A stretch of 64,000 nt of DNA from Bemisia tabaci (lineage: Eukaryota; Arthropoda; Insecta; Hemiptera; Aleyrodidae): the NCBI RefSeq assembly GCF_918797505.1, contig NC_092798.1:2121501-2185500 (forward strand), given 5' to 3'. This document shows positions 36,701 through 45,693 of the stretch, piece by piece (position 1 is the stretch's first letter; every line of letters begins with the position of its first letter). The translations under genes were made by a program, and so were the position numbers. Below the pieces are notes generated by a model, which did not search any database, was not told the origin of the DNA, and saw only the letters and a list, made by a program, of their open reading frames with translations.

Positions 36701-39700
36701 AATGCGGTCCATTTTTGGCTAATGCGATGCACCCAGGAAAATGTTCCGTTCGACCGTGACATGATATCTCGTTGAATCAAACGGAAGTCTCTTCATAGAG
36801 ACCGGACGTCTCTTGAACATAATAGAGATACTATTTGGAATAATGTTTTTTAGTTATTGTTTCAACAAAAACAGCAAGAATGGGTGTCAATGCAGCTTGA
36901 GACGCTATTTGGCTCTTGTTATGAGTGGAAAGAGGAAAGAGGGCTCTCTCCGGAACCCTTTTGGAAAAATCTTTAGATAGTGAAAAATTCGTATATGTGC
37001 CTATAAACCACGCTACTGCAGTTTTTGCTCCATTTATGAATTCATTGAAAATATAGCTGCCTAACCAAGGATCGATTGTTTTACATAAATATATATTAAA
37101 CGGACGTATTTCTATGAAATGGAACTATGTGCATTATGACGTGAGCCCTGTTATGTACATGTTCTTGTGGGTATCAGGGCCCATGTCTTAATGCACATAA
37201 TTGAGGAAAAACTGAGTTGCCAACTTTCAAGAAGCGCCACTAGCTCTTGCAGTCTAGGAATTGAATCCTGAGACAGTCTGTAGAATGTCCCAACGTGAGT
37301 AAATCCCAATGAAAATTTAATCGGTAAGTTATCTATTCTAATTCAATCAGATATGGATTAAATTAGGGTGTAAAATGAAGAGGGATGCATCAGTGGCGTG
37401 GCGTGCTTTGCGATATATCAATCGATCTGCCATTTAAACCCTGGAAAAGATCGATAAACGGGGTGCTCGCAACGAACACCTAAATAATCGATTCTTTACA
37501 ATAGCCTTAAATTGGAAAACATCGATAATCGATCATACATGCCTCGCCACTAAAATGCATATCAATCCGCCGGCATCTTTGGCTTTCAGGGATATAACTC
37601 GTGGACGGAATCCACTTATTCGGCGGTATGGCTCAGAGTGGCGCCAGTTACCTTACCCCGCTAGTCCCCTCCCCTCAAACCCTTCCACCCTTCCAAAGCA
37701 CAACCCCCTCCCGACAGGGGATAGCTGCAAGTTTGGTTGCGATGCTCAAAATTTAACGCACCTCCGTGATACTTCGTTTTGATGAGACTAAGCTCTTCCA
37801 ATATCGCACACAAGTCAGAACGGATGAGTACGAAATTGCATCCGCAGAAAAATGCTGCATAGACGGAAAAAAGGAAGCTTCCTCTAAGCTTAAAGGATTT
37901 TCCTGTTTGAATTGGGCAGTATCAACTGAGATTAGCCCAACTGAATTTCATGTTGCCTTTCTTCATCTCCTTTTTTATGACAGAGAGCTATGAAACAAAA
38001 CACCTCGTATCTTCCAGAGAATTTCTTTGCTTTGAGACCCTCGGAAATTTTCGATGCAAAAAATCACTTAGTTTTCTGATGAAGAATAAAACATCCAAAG
38101 GAATACAGCAACATTCAACGTCATCAGGTCGATTTTGGTTAATTCCGTCCAATAATGCCGTCCGTTTTTGAAGTAGCTACGATGATTCCGATTGGTCATT
38201 ATTTTGCAAATAAAGAGTCCTAATCCCTGGCTCATTCGTAAAAGCCCCCATCTGCATGAAGAAGCTAATGGCCCTGGTAAAAATTGGCAGTAGAATCTGT
38301 GTTCCAAAATACCATAGACCTACAGCCGGCTGTAAGATTTCCAATAGCCTCTATAGCCGGCTACACAATTTCTTAAAGCCTTTTATAGCCCATGGCGATT
38401 AAGCAACAGCCAGGCGATAAAGTGTATGCTAAACGTTCTTAATTACGGATGCTAGGAATTAGTGAGTTTTTGGAATAATGCTCTCTTTTTCGGCCGTAGT
38501 ATCTTGATTTATTTTGCGAGGAAAGCTCCGTACTTTTGATGAATGTCTGCCATTCCTAATATATTAGAGCGCCTTCAGTTTCGTATGATACTGTGCAATA
38601 CCTCTGGTGTGAAATAGTTGCTTCAAGCGCCGTGGCAGGCGGGCAGCCAGCTCGAAACACGCATTGGCGCCTACAAACCTAACAGGGATACTTCACGCGT
38701 TGCGCAATGCGTGAAGTATCCCTGTTAGGTTTGTAGGCACCAGTGCGTCGCCGCTCCGCTTGTGTTAGGCTCTAATATTTAATCTGGCAGAGTCAGCGTT
38801 ATTCAACTCATGATTTTGAAATGTTTGCACATCCTGTATGGATTATTCTCATTTTAATTGATAAAAAAAACATGTATTAAAGGAAAATATAATGTGTGTT
38901 TTGTAAATATTAAGGTGGTTCCGTATCAAACCTTAATGATTTCCAAAGCACACAATGGGCCTGTTGCAAACTTTTGCTAGAGCAAAAATAAGAGTTGTTT
39001 CTTGTAGATAATGCCTAAAAAATCACGATGAGCGCATCGGCAAAGTCTGAAATGCACTCATAACTTCACAATCTGCGTAAGAAATTTGCGTTTTTTTAAG
39101 CTTCCCGCTTCAAAAACGATACTACGGCGTAGGTGAACATTTTGTTAGAGGAGTCGCTCCATCGTCGGCGATATTCATCATGGCCGACGCTTGCACGCAG
39201 TTCCGCGCGTAATTCAAGGAGAGTTCAAGGTCAATCCATTCGGGCGTGGAAAATATGAACGTTAACACACCGATTGTTATCTGGTCTAATCCAGCTCAGG
39301 TGTTATCTCGTCCCATCAAACGTGTTTTGGCGGATTGGCGTCGGCTATGATGATTATTGCCGACGATGGAACGACTCCTCTTACAAAATGTTCACCTGTG
39401 CCGTAGTATCGTTTTTGAAGCGGGAAGCTCAAAAAACCGCAAATTTCTTACGCAGATTGTGAAGTTATGAGTGCATTTCAGAGTTTGCCGATGCGCTCAT
39501 CGTGATTTTTGAGGCATTATCTATAAGAAACAACTCTTAGTTTTGCTCTAGCAAAAGTTTGCAACAGGCCCATTTCTACACAATTTCTTATAGCCTTTTA
39601 TAATTGATGGCGAAAAAGCAACAGCCAGGCGATAAAGTGTAAAGCCCGGCGATAGGAACTATAGCCCGGCTGCATACTTTTTTATCGCTTCGTATAGCCC

Positions 39701-40318
39701 GGCCGTATGATTTTCTCCGCATTCTACAGCCAGCTATATGATTTTCTGTAGCTTTCTTTAGCCGGCTATAAGAATTCGTATGGTATTTTGAAACGCAGCT
39801 CTTATCGCCAATTTTCACCAGGGGGGGGGGGGGGGCACACGTTCCTTTTGAAATAAGCCAGAAACAGTGATTCCTAATAGTTGCAAAATGTTGTTCGATT
39901 GATCAAAAAAGTACAGCATCTCCAAAAAGTCGTCCTAATTTCAAAATATCGCAGTGTTTCCGTTGACAAATGCCACCCAGCAATGGAGATACGTGATTTT
40001 GCATATTTGCCCATTGATACTATGTTTCTATCCCTTACCTTCGTTGCAGACGATGTTTTCCTTGGAGAAGAATATCTGGCTCGACTGGACTTTATTCATC
40101 GAGGCTGATGAATCTTTCTCCTTTGGCTGAGGCTTCTCCTGCAACGAGCAAAAGTCCACCTGGTCCAACTCGATCCAGTTCAAGCCTGGATACAAAACCT
40201 TCACGTAGACCAGGTCGGTTCCGTCCGCCTCGGACAGACACGATCTGTCTGTTATCACGATATTCTCCGCGGTCACTTGGAAAAGGAAGAGCTGCTCGTC
40301 TTCCTCCTCCATTTCCAT
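27776..40318 (-). CDS. MAP10/DUF4497-like microtubule-associated protein, 4 exons
   Basis: Exons (minus): 40039-40318 (ATG at 40318, GTAAGG donor), 34906-35354 (TATGTAG acceptor, GTGAGC donor), 31122-31592 (CGCAG acceptor, GTGAGT donor), 27776-28090 (TTTCAG acceptor, TGA at 27776). Phases are 1, 0, 0, and the product has 504 residues. Exon 1 encodes an acidic start and FQVTAENIVI, then GLNWIELDQVDF. Exon 2 encodes GKSFLISMRPKALLSHL, LQITLYQG, ASHETKMS, and FPLNGAFGQVCGFLQCTLCL. This order (short beta-rich start, GKSxLFxL, then FPLxN..G...G.L.....L) resembles the N-terminal DUF4497 region of vertebrate MAP10, which binds microtubules at the spindle midbody. Exon 3 is polar and Ser/Lys/Asp-rich with no recognised fold. 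Family assignment rests on my memory of motif order, so it is moderate; the exon structure itself is strong. Confidence 0.65.
28165..28294. mobile_element. MITE, family A (in MAP10-like intron 3)
   Basis: 130-bp palindrome AATTGGACGTATTTCTGCCA ... GAAATACGTCCAATT, 75 bp upstream of exon 4. A second TTGGACGTATTTTTACCAAAC start follows at 28299 without a partner, probably a truncated second copy. Confidence 0.85.
28815..29070. mobile_element. MITE, family E (AAAAAGGAACCAAGCCACAT)
   Basis: Left part reads AAAAAGGAACCAAGCCACAT then CAGCTATTGCCAAATTTAAT; the right part reads GATGTGGCTTGGTTCCTTCC in inverse orientation. Copies are at about 33764-34015, 35374-35802 and 36440-36712. Family B sequence (28731-28810) abuts its left edge. 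Confidence 0.75.
29100..29690. other. GC-rich island inside MAP10-like intron 3
   Basis: This stretch is clearly richer in G+C and CpG than its surroundings (for example GACCCGGCGCACGGACCCGC near 29334). It contains no exon I can support and no clear TIRs. It could be an unannotated promoter, an alternative exon, or an insertion. Family I palindrome follows at 29683-29790. Confidence 0.35.
29683..29790. repeat. Family I palindrome
   Basis: ACGTAGGGACGTATCTCTAT and CCACATGAGC are mirrored by GGGCTCACGTG and AAAGATACATCCTTACT. Related palindromes lie near 11028 and 23040. Confidence 0.55.
29875..30112. repeat. Cluster of TGAAATATTTCA palindromes
   Basis: At least three occurrences of the 12-bp palindrome TGAAATATTTCA or the longer GAAATATTTCATGAAAT occur at 29882-29900, about 29913-29926 and about 30050-30065, with the outer two in inverted order. 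It may be the terminal repeat of a MITE or a protein-binding array. Confidence 0.45.
30420..30500. repeat. Palindrome with GGCGCCTACAAACCTAACAG arm
   Basis: Left AGGCGCCTACAAACCTAACA and right CCTCAGGTTTGTAGGCG are inverse complements around GCGCAATGC. The same element, better preserved, is at 38668-38740. Confidence 0.65.
31730..32065. mobile_element. Diverged family H MITE
   Basis: Sequence runs parallel to the copy at 7466-7791 with many substitutions. GAATTTGTAGGTGTCTGAAA at the start and GCGAACTCTCCGTTTT at the end correspond to the family termini, and the GCCAGATGACGTCACTAGGC core is shared. Located in MAP10-like intron 2. Confidence 0.65.
32862..33690. repeat. Two family J elements in tandem
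   Basis: Copies at about 32862-33128 and 33406-33690 each have GACAAAG-rich left arms (AGCCATAGACAAAGGAGACA; ATAGACAAAACGAAAGACAA) and mirrored right arms (TCTTTGTCTATGGCT; TATATAGCTATGTCTATCGA). Central segments contain TGGTTGAAATGG and CCACCnGCTTC. Non-coding. Confidence 0.6.
33764..34015. mobile_element. MITE, family E
   Basis: Left GGACCGCGTTCAGGAAAAAG and GGAACCAA, right TGTGGCTTGGTTTCTTTTTG and CACGCGGTGC in inverse orientation. In MAP10-like intron 2. Confidence 0.65.
34409..34896. mobile_element. Family G element (ACTGAAAAAAAGG ... TTTTTTTTCAGT)
   Basis: About 488 bp, bounded by ACTGAAAAAAAGG and TTTTTTTTTTTCAGT. A full second copy with about 90% similarity by eye is at 54250-54726. 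Shared internal strings include TTATCCGTGCACGRTGTTGA, GCGCGCCTTCATGCAGTTAA and TTGCATCGAGTGGCTTG. The right end lies 3 nt beyond the GTGAGC donor of MAP10-like exon 2. Confidence 0.8.
35374..35802. mobile_element. Family E MITE interrupted by a nested hairpin
   Basis: The family E left end (GGACCGCGTAA) at 35376 is split from its continuation (TAAAGCAGAAAGGAACC) at 35545 by a 157-bp palindrome (35388-35544). The right end is GGCTTGGTTCCTTTCTCCTG then AATACGGTCC. It starts about 20 nt upstream of MAP10-like exon 2. Confidence 0.75.
35388..35544. mobile_element. 157-bp hairpin MITE with TAA target duplication
   Basis: AGGCCTAGATACACACAGCG at the left and CGTCGTGTGTATATAGGCCT at the right are inverse. 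The core arms GAAAGACGAAAGCCAATGGA and TCCATTGGCTTTCGTCTTTC are perfect complements, as is AGAGCCTTGATT. It is flanked by TAA on both sides (35385-35387 and 35545-35547). Confidence 0.85.
35888..36187. mobile_element. 300-bp foldback element
   Basis: The left arm starts CAATTCGCCTTCAGCTGCG and continues GCAATTGTTGTTACGAATAT GTTGTGCGTG. The right arm is the inverse ending CAGCAGAAGGCGAATTG. Inner arms share ACATACTTGACTCTTCGAAG versus its complement. Arms of about 110 bp. In MAP10-like intron 1. Confidence 0.8.
37101..37203. mobile_element. Family A MITE, right end missing
   Basis: CGGACGTATTTCTATGAAAT followed by GGAACTATGTGCATTATGAC matches the left arm. The right arm stops after TTAATGCACATAATTGAGG, so the last 20 or so bases of the palindrome are lost. 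Confidence 0.7.
37391..37551. mobile_element. Family F MITE
   Basis: CAGTGGCGTGGCGTGCTTTG at the left and GCCTCGCCACT at the right, with CGATAAACGGGGTGCTCGCA and ATCGATAATCGAT inside. About 161 bp. Other copies at 61124 and 63259. Confidence 0.75.
38668..38740. repeat. Perfect hairpin GCCTACAAACCTAACAGGGA
   Basis: GCCTACAAACCTAACAGGGA then TACTTCACGC is mirrored exactly by GCGTGAAGTATCCCTGTTAG and GTTTGTAGGC around GTTGCGCAAT. Related to 30420-30500. Confidence 0.8.
38957..39571. mobile_element. 615-bp foldback element (GGGCCTGTTGCAAAC termini)
   Basis: The left arm starts GGGCCTGTTGCAAACTTTTG and the right arm ends with its inverse complement CAAAAGTTTGCAACAGGCCC. Arms of about 220 bp match nearly throughout (for example AGCTTCCCGCTTCAAAAACG and CGTTTTTGAAGCGGGAAGCT), closing on GCCGACG sequences. 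No coding capacity. Confidence 0.9.
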
Positions 40319-40420
40319 TGATCAGCCCTCAAAATCTCACGAGAATGGCAATTTTGCCAGACAGCTTGTCAGCAAAGAGGGAGAGATAATCTCTATAAAG
40401 ACACAGTCAGTGGGAAAATG
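40319..40420 (-). promoter_or_regulatory. Possible core promoter of the MAP10-like gene
   Basis: A TATA-like CTTTATAGAG lies on the minus strand near 40391-40400, about 75 nt upstream of the ATG at 40318. It falls between the AATAAA at 40442-40447 and the start codon. Position and spacing are suggestive only. Confidence 0.25.
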
Positions 40421-40712
40421 TGTTAAGTTTTTTTCTCCCTTTTTATTGTAAAGAGTAAGAAGATGGATTTCACAAACAAGAACAAATTCACACAAGATAA
40501 ATTTTGACAGGAGATAAATGGGAAATTCGCGCGGGAAAAATTATCAACGTGATGAGGGGACGGTACCCCAGATTAATTTTTTAAGCACATAGCAAGCGCA
40601 TAAAAGCGACTTCGGATCATTGAGAAAAGAAAAATGAGGAATAAGAGAAAATATTCTAGATTAATTTCTGTAAAACCTATAGAGACACAATACACAAATC
40701 ACAGAGGACACT

Positions 40713-40832
40713 TTATGTATTTCTAAAGTAGATGACGAGTAGATAAATGAGTAGAATGACCACACAGACGCAGAAGATAAGGAAGAGGAGGAGATATCCC
40801 GTCAGGAGAACCTGATAAGCGAGGGCACTCAT
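40713..40832 (-). CDS. 39-residue single-pass membrane microprotein (candidate)
   Basis: ATG at 40832, TAA at 40713-40715, 39 codons. After MSALAYQVLL a stretch of nearly 25 hydrophobic residues (YLLLFLIFCVCVVILLIYLL) makes one strong transmembrane helix, ending VIYFRNT. A 4-codon upstream ORF (ATG at 40843) ends in a TGA that overlaps this ATG (ATGA), an arrangement that would allow translation re-initiation. An AATAAA lies at 40442-40447, so it could be a short transcript of its own, or a leader ORF of the MAP10-like gene 395 nt downstream. Such small single-helix peptides include calcium-pump regulators in insects, but no specific motif is seen. The pyrimidine-rich DNA could by itself yield a hydrophobic ORF. 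Confidence 0.35.
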   Translation of the reverse strand: MSALAYQVLLTGYLLLFLIFCVCVVILLIYLLVIYFRNT

Positions 40833-40999
40833 GGGACTTTCATTGCTTTGTTTACATGGTCGTTCCTGGGATCACGTCCGAAATAAAGCTTTAAATGTCA
40901 ATTGAACGCTTTCCAGAAAATTGTCGATGCTCTTGATTTCCATTTCCGTTGAAGCTCAGAGTATTTTTGCCGAGTTTTCAGCATTTGGACTTTAAGTTT

Positions 41000-42526
41000 G
41001 TACCCACTGTAATTTTGATTAAAACTCGAGGTGACCGATTGAGAGGTTAGGCATCAGCTGATAATTCGATGGAGATATACAATTTTCAAGGAAAGCGCTG
41101 TTTCAGTAGGAAAATGGGTTGTCCCGTTATTTAGTTCGGAATCAAGTCACTCGGGGCGCGGGTGTTGCTGGCTCCAAATCATATCGAAAAAATAATTTGG
41201 GGAAAAATGGGTGAGCCCCCTCCCCTCCTCGTATTTAATAAAGGAAGGATCTTTCTCGGGGATGAATGAGACTTCAGGATGGATGCTGAAATTGGTCGAA
41301 TTCGATGCTCAAGCATAAATGGATGACCGAGCTGATAAGAATCTAGAGCGGATAGGGTTCACCCTAAGTTGTCATGTAGATCGATCTGTTTTGCGGAATG
41401 ATAATCCGAGCAGAAATTACGAGACATAAAATAACTATAAACAAGGGAGTCAGGAATCTCTTGCTGACTTCGTTTTCCAATTTATTGAACCTTGAGTGGC
41501 TCATGCGACTCCTTGGTTCAGCCTCGTTCACGTATCTTTAAATCACGTCTTCTAATTGAACTGCATTTTGCGCACGGGAACAGGGCCGAATTTTAACATA
41601 CTGACACGGGCCTAGGGGCCCACAACAATGAATCACCTTTTCCCCCATCAACATAATTTTTTTTTGACATAGCACTGTCCTTTTTTTCTTATGGGCATAT
41701 AATTAATTCTGAAGGAGGTTCTCTTTCCTTTCTTTTCCCTCATATAAAGTCTCGAACAATGATTCGAATGGACTAGACAAGGTACGAAGTTAAGTATTCT
41801 GATAATTGTTTTTTAACCAAAATTTAACGATGGGGGTTGCCATCTGAAAAAAAAGTTGCCCCCCCCCCCCCTAAAAAAAGATGGTCTCCTTTGAGATAGG
41901 AACATTCCCAAAGTTTTATTTTTCTATCTCGAACCGTTCAAAAGTTAAAGGGGGAAGGGCTGGACTTTTGGAACACTCTGTATGTTACCAATCCATACTC
42001 GCACATGTCAGGAGCTAAATTTATTCTCAAAAAATTTGCCCACATGTAATAGGTCCAAGGTTACCTACACCATGTACTTACAGCAACAACTTAGCTTGGT
42101 GTTGAAATCCCACGAGGATAAAAATGTCATTATTGAATCGGTAAAACACGAACTAATCTTGAAATAATTTTAGAATGACATCCAAGAGTTCTCTTTTTAC
42201 GTCCGAGTGTTTTTAAGAAGGTCACTCTGTCACTTCATATTTCAAATCAAGGTTGATATCTAAGCAATGTGCTGTAAATTGTACATTTCCTAAAATATTC
42301 ATATGTTTTTCAGCAAATTTGTTGCGGTGCCTTCTCTTCATTCCGTTGAGAATATGGACATCAATAACTTGAAAATGTCAGTGTTAGTCCATGCAATTTC
42401 AACAATATCAGTCAGGAAGGTAGAATACTCTGTGACAGAAGTCAGTAGCACACATATCAAGTAACACGGAATATAAAGCTGAATTGTGTTTAGTGTGGTG
42501 CTGGTGCGGCCTGGATTTTCAACCGC
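41000..42526. other. Non-coding region upstream of receptor-like gene
   Basis: No exon or repeat family is recognised except short C/T-rich runs (41860-41870). A TATA-like AATATAAAG is at 42470-42478, 48-56 nt upstream of the ATG at 42527, and may be the promoter of the receptor-like gene. Confidence 0.35.
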
Positions 42527-44925
42527 ATGAGAATGTCCCTTTTCATCCAGATGGTAATAATACTTTGTATTTCTAAAACAATTCTCTTACATCCACGAAA
42601 ATTAGAAAATAATCTAACTGACAGAGTTGTGGACGTTTGCAAAAACGCTGTGAAGCTCTCTAAGCAATCGTTCTTTTACGTTGTCAACACTGACGTCAGG
42701 TTTTCTGTCGGCAACATTTTGGAACGCTTGCATGAAAGTTCGATCACTACAACCGTCTGTGACAATATCTGGTGTCTTGCAGAATTTACCCAAAGTTCTC
42801 GTCAAAAAAACATTGTTTTCTTTGTGAGGAGTTTCAAAAATATTCTCGATTTGATACTAGCTTCCTCGGCTAGGAGCACGAGCTACCGGCAGAATGATTT
42901 TAAAAATGGAAACGGAACTCTCCGATCATATCAAGGAAATTATTCGAAATTCAACTATGCTGAAGAGTATGTGAATGGAACCTTAACGAGTTTGCCCAAT
43001 TATTGCATTCATATTGACCCATTCTCCGGATTCGCGAGGAACAAACATAAATGCGATTTTGAATTGTTCATTACCTACGCAGAGATGGAACACGGCGCAG
43101 AACTGAGCGACCACGTTTATAATGCTACCCGTGGTCTATTTCGCAACCCAATTTGGAATTGTAAAAACCATCTGATCTTTGTCGTAAGTCCTTCCGAGGT
43201 TGGAGTATTTTATTCGACAGAAGCGAGCAATGAGTTGAGGTCATCACTGGAAGATAAACCTGTGGCCGGAGGAAAAAGGGCGCAAATAGGGTCGGAGTTG
43301 CAGTTCCTCTTCAAATTTATGTGGCGTTTCTTCAAAGGGATAAAAACTGTTTTTTGCCTTCAGGTGGATTGCTTCTACTACAACCCGTTCGCGAAACATG
43401 TGTTACGGTACCCAATTTCGGGTGCCGACAATCAAGTCAACTTTGATTGGGATGCGATTGGGGTGGTTGGGAATTTTCGGTCAAAATTACTGAGGAAATC
43501 GACACAGAAAGAGCCTCTATGTTCACTCTCTGGGGAGATAGTTTGTCCTATGCGCTTGAAGGTGTTCAAGAATCCAAAAAATGCCTGTTTTTCCATTCGA
43601 AGAAACGGAAGGATTCGATTATTACGAGGGCGGTCAGAGATATGGGCCGGATATTCTTATCGCAATGCATGGGTTCAGTCCTGAGCACGAAACTACCGAT
43701 TTCGCAAATTTCGACGCATCTGGCACCATTGAACACTGCAGTTTGTGTATCGTGACCCCGCGTGCTGTTTTCGTACCCCGATTCTTGGTTTTCATTAAAT
43801 GACCCCTCCGTTTGGTTATGTCTCTTAATATCGCTTCTTGTGCTTTTACTCATGCAATACTTATTCCAGTACTCACAGGTTAGAATATTCAGTCGGCTGT
43901 ACCCAACCGGGGAGTTATTACCTTACGAGGAGACGTCCGCTTTTCTCACCGTTTGGGAGTACTTCATGTGTGGGGCGCCAATGAGACTTCTTCTGGGACG
44001 TTTCTTCACGGGGAAAATCCTTTTTTGTATTTTCAGCTTCGCTGTTTTAATATTTTCCACGGTCATTAAGAGTAGAATGTTTGACCTTTTAAGTGCTTAC
44101 ACGCGTTATTCAGAAATCGACACCGTGGAGGATTTAGCCAAGTCGGCTATGTACATACATGTCCCGGATATTGATACATATTCAAATATGTTCCAACAAT
44201 GGCCCCAATACGGAAAACTGAGGGAAAGGCTGATCCAAGATTTTTATTTTTACCGGAGCTTCAGGTATATTTATTTGGCCCCGACGAATGATGATTATAT
44301 TTTTACCGGAAACTTGTCAAACATAAGCTCAACGATGATGTACGCAAACAAATATTTTAACAGAGGCATTGCTGCAATAGGGAAAAACGAACTAGCGCAC
44401 ATGAGGATGGATGCTTATGTGCTGAGCTTCCCTGATATGTTTCTCTCGCAAGACAATTTCTTATTAAAGACCCCCTTCGTCCCGCAAGGGATGGAGGTGC
44501 ATCGTGTTGAGGAATGTCTCCTCTCATACCCATATTCGTTTAAAATGCCGAAAGATTCGTTCTTCTTCGAGCCAATGAATGAGAAAATTGTACAACTTCT
44601 CGAGACAGGCCAAGTAAAGAAATGGCTCGAAAGTTTACTAACCGGACAGAAAGTTTCATGGGATGGGGGTATGACGCATCATCTTTTCGGCATCGAACGT
44701 CTCCATCTTTCGACGGAGGACGGGCCGAGACCTTTCAACATGGTCGATTTGCAGCTCGCATTCATCGCCCTAAGCGTAGGGCATTTGATTAGTTTTTTGG
44801 CGTTTACAGCGGAGCTCCTTGTCGATTTTACAGCCGTCCGTAGATTTCTAACCAGAGTCAAGAGGTCAAGAACTTCTTTTCTGGAGAAATGCCTTTTTTA
44901 TTTTAAGAGAAAACATTGCGAATGA
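42527..44925 (+). CDS. Divergent ionotropic receptor-like gene, intronless, with three frameshifts
   Basis: The frame from ATG at 42527 codes a signal peptide (SLFIQMVIILCISK) and an extracellular region with several N-glycosylation sites (NGT, NYS, NAT). Near 43475 the frame shifts into a segment with SVKITEEIDTER. Near 43578 it shifts again into PVFPFEETEGFDYY and EHCSLCIVTPRAVFVPRFLV. Near 43797 it shifts once more into NDPSVWLCLLISLLVLLL (TM1, from 43804). Then follow the pore region and TM2 (KILFCIFSFAVLIFSTVIK, 44014-44070), the second ligand-binding lobe, TM3 (AFIALSVGHLISFLAF, about 44758) and a short basic tail ending at 44925. The LCIVTPRA...FxVF...PSVW string and the 1-pore-2-S2-3 layout are those of insect ionotropic receptors. 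All three shifts are 1 nt in T or A runs, and the rest is fully open (about 800 codons). Either recent pseudogenisation or assembly error. Confidence 0.75.
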
Positions 44926-45299
44926 GTGGTAATCATAGTTGTTTCATGGACGAAGGAACGTAATTTCATTCAAAGGTAGCAAAATTGACTCAAACAATTC
45001 GATTTTTACAAGAGTGAACCGTTGGAATTTTTGTCCAAATTCTTATGATTTTTTCATTAGATCAATCATGAAATTTTCAGTCAGAAATGCCCTAGATTCT
45101 TGACCTGGTAAAAATGCAATTTTCGAAGGGAGATTTGGCAACATTGAAGTGGAGTTACGTTCTTTCGTCAATAGCACTACGTCATGAGCAGTGAGCACTC
45201 CAAGCTCAACCTTGTAACTTAAAAACAGATTAATCCACTGATAGCAAAATATTTTCAAAGAGAACTCAGGTTCGCTTTCTCCTCGACTTACTCAAATTT

Positions 45300-45440
45300 G
45301 AATGCGGTACTTTATGCAATGAGGAACCACTATTTCTGGTTCATTTGAAGATCGACATATGCGCCATTAGTTTCCGTTTGCAGATGTGTGCTTTCATACT
45401 TGAGTGAGTAATGATGGTTCCTCATCGCAAAATGGAGAGA
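45300..45440. mobile_element. Diverged family C MITE
   Basis: TATGCAATGAGGAACCACTA then TTTCTGGTTCATTTG and GCCATTAGTTTCC correspond to the inner arms of 23400-23544. The right part GATGGTTCCTCATCGCAAAA is its complement. It lies between the convergent receptor-like and legumain-like genes. Confidence 0.55.
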
Positions 45441-45676
45441 GTTGGCAAACGCACAAGTTTTTTTTTTATTTACCACCACACCGAAATCCTAACTTAGATT
45501 TAGCTTTTTAAAAAGTTTTTTCTTTGAGTTTAGTAAGCATTAATTCGTACAAATGAGACACAAATTCCTGTATTTATATCAAAATGTTACAATATAGCAT
45601 TTTTACATGTTTTGAAATCTAGTGTGAAACTTTTCAAAATCTTAAGTTTTCGTTAACATGTGTGAATCTATAATTC

Positions 45677-45682
45677 TTTATT
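45677..45682 (-). terminator. Polyadenylation signal of the legumain-like gene
   Basis: AATAAA on the minus strand begins 12 nt after the stop codon ending at 45694. It is the only canonical signal immediately downstream and fits the end of the last exon. Confidence 0.5.
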
Positions 45683-45693
45683 CAAGGAGGAAC

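Larger units (their letters stand above)
38272..39823. mobile_element. CCCTGGT-ended element carrying a nested foldback
   Basis: The left terminus CCCTGGTAAAAATTGGC and right terminus GCCAATTTTCACCAGGG are inverse, and both are followed inward by GTTCCAAAATACCATA / TATGGTATTTTGAAAC. Sub-terminal AGCCGGCTATA-type repeats line both sides. A 615-bp foldback (38957-39571) sits in the middle. The whole is itself inserted into a family C copy whose halves lie at about 38185-38271 and 39836-39897. Confidence 0.75.
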
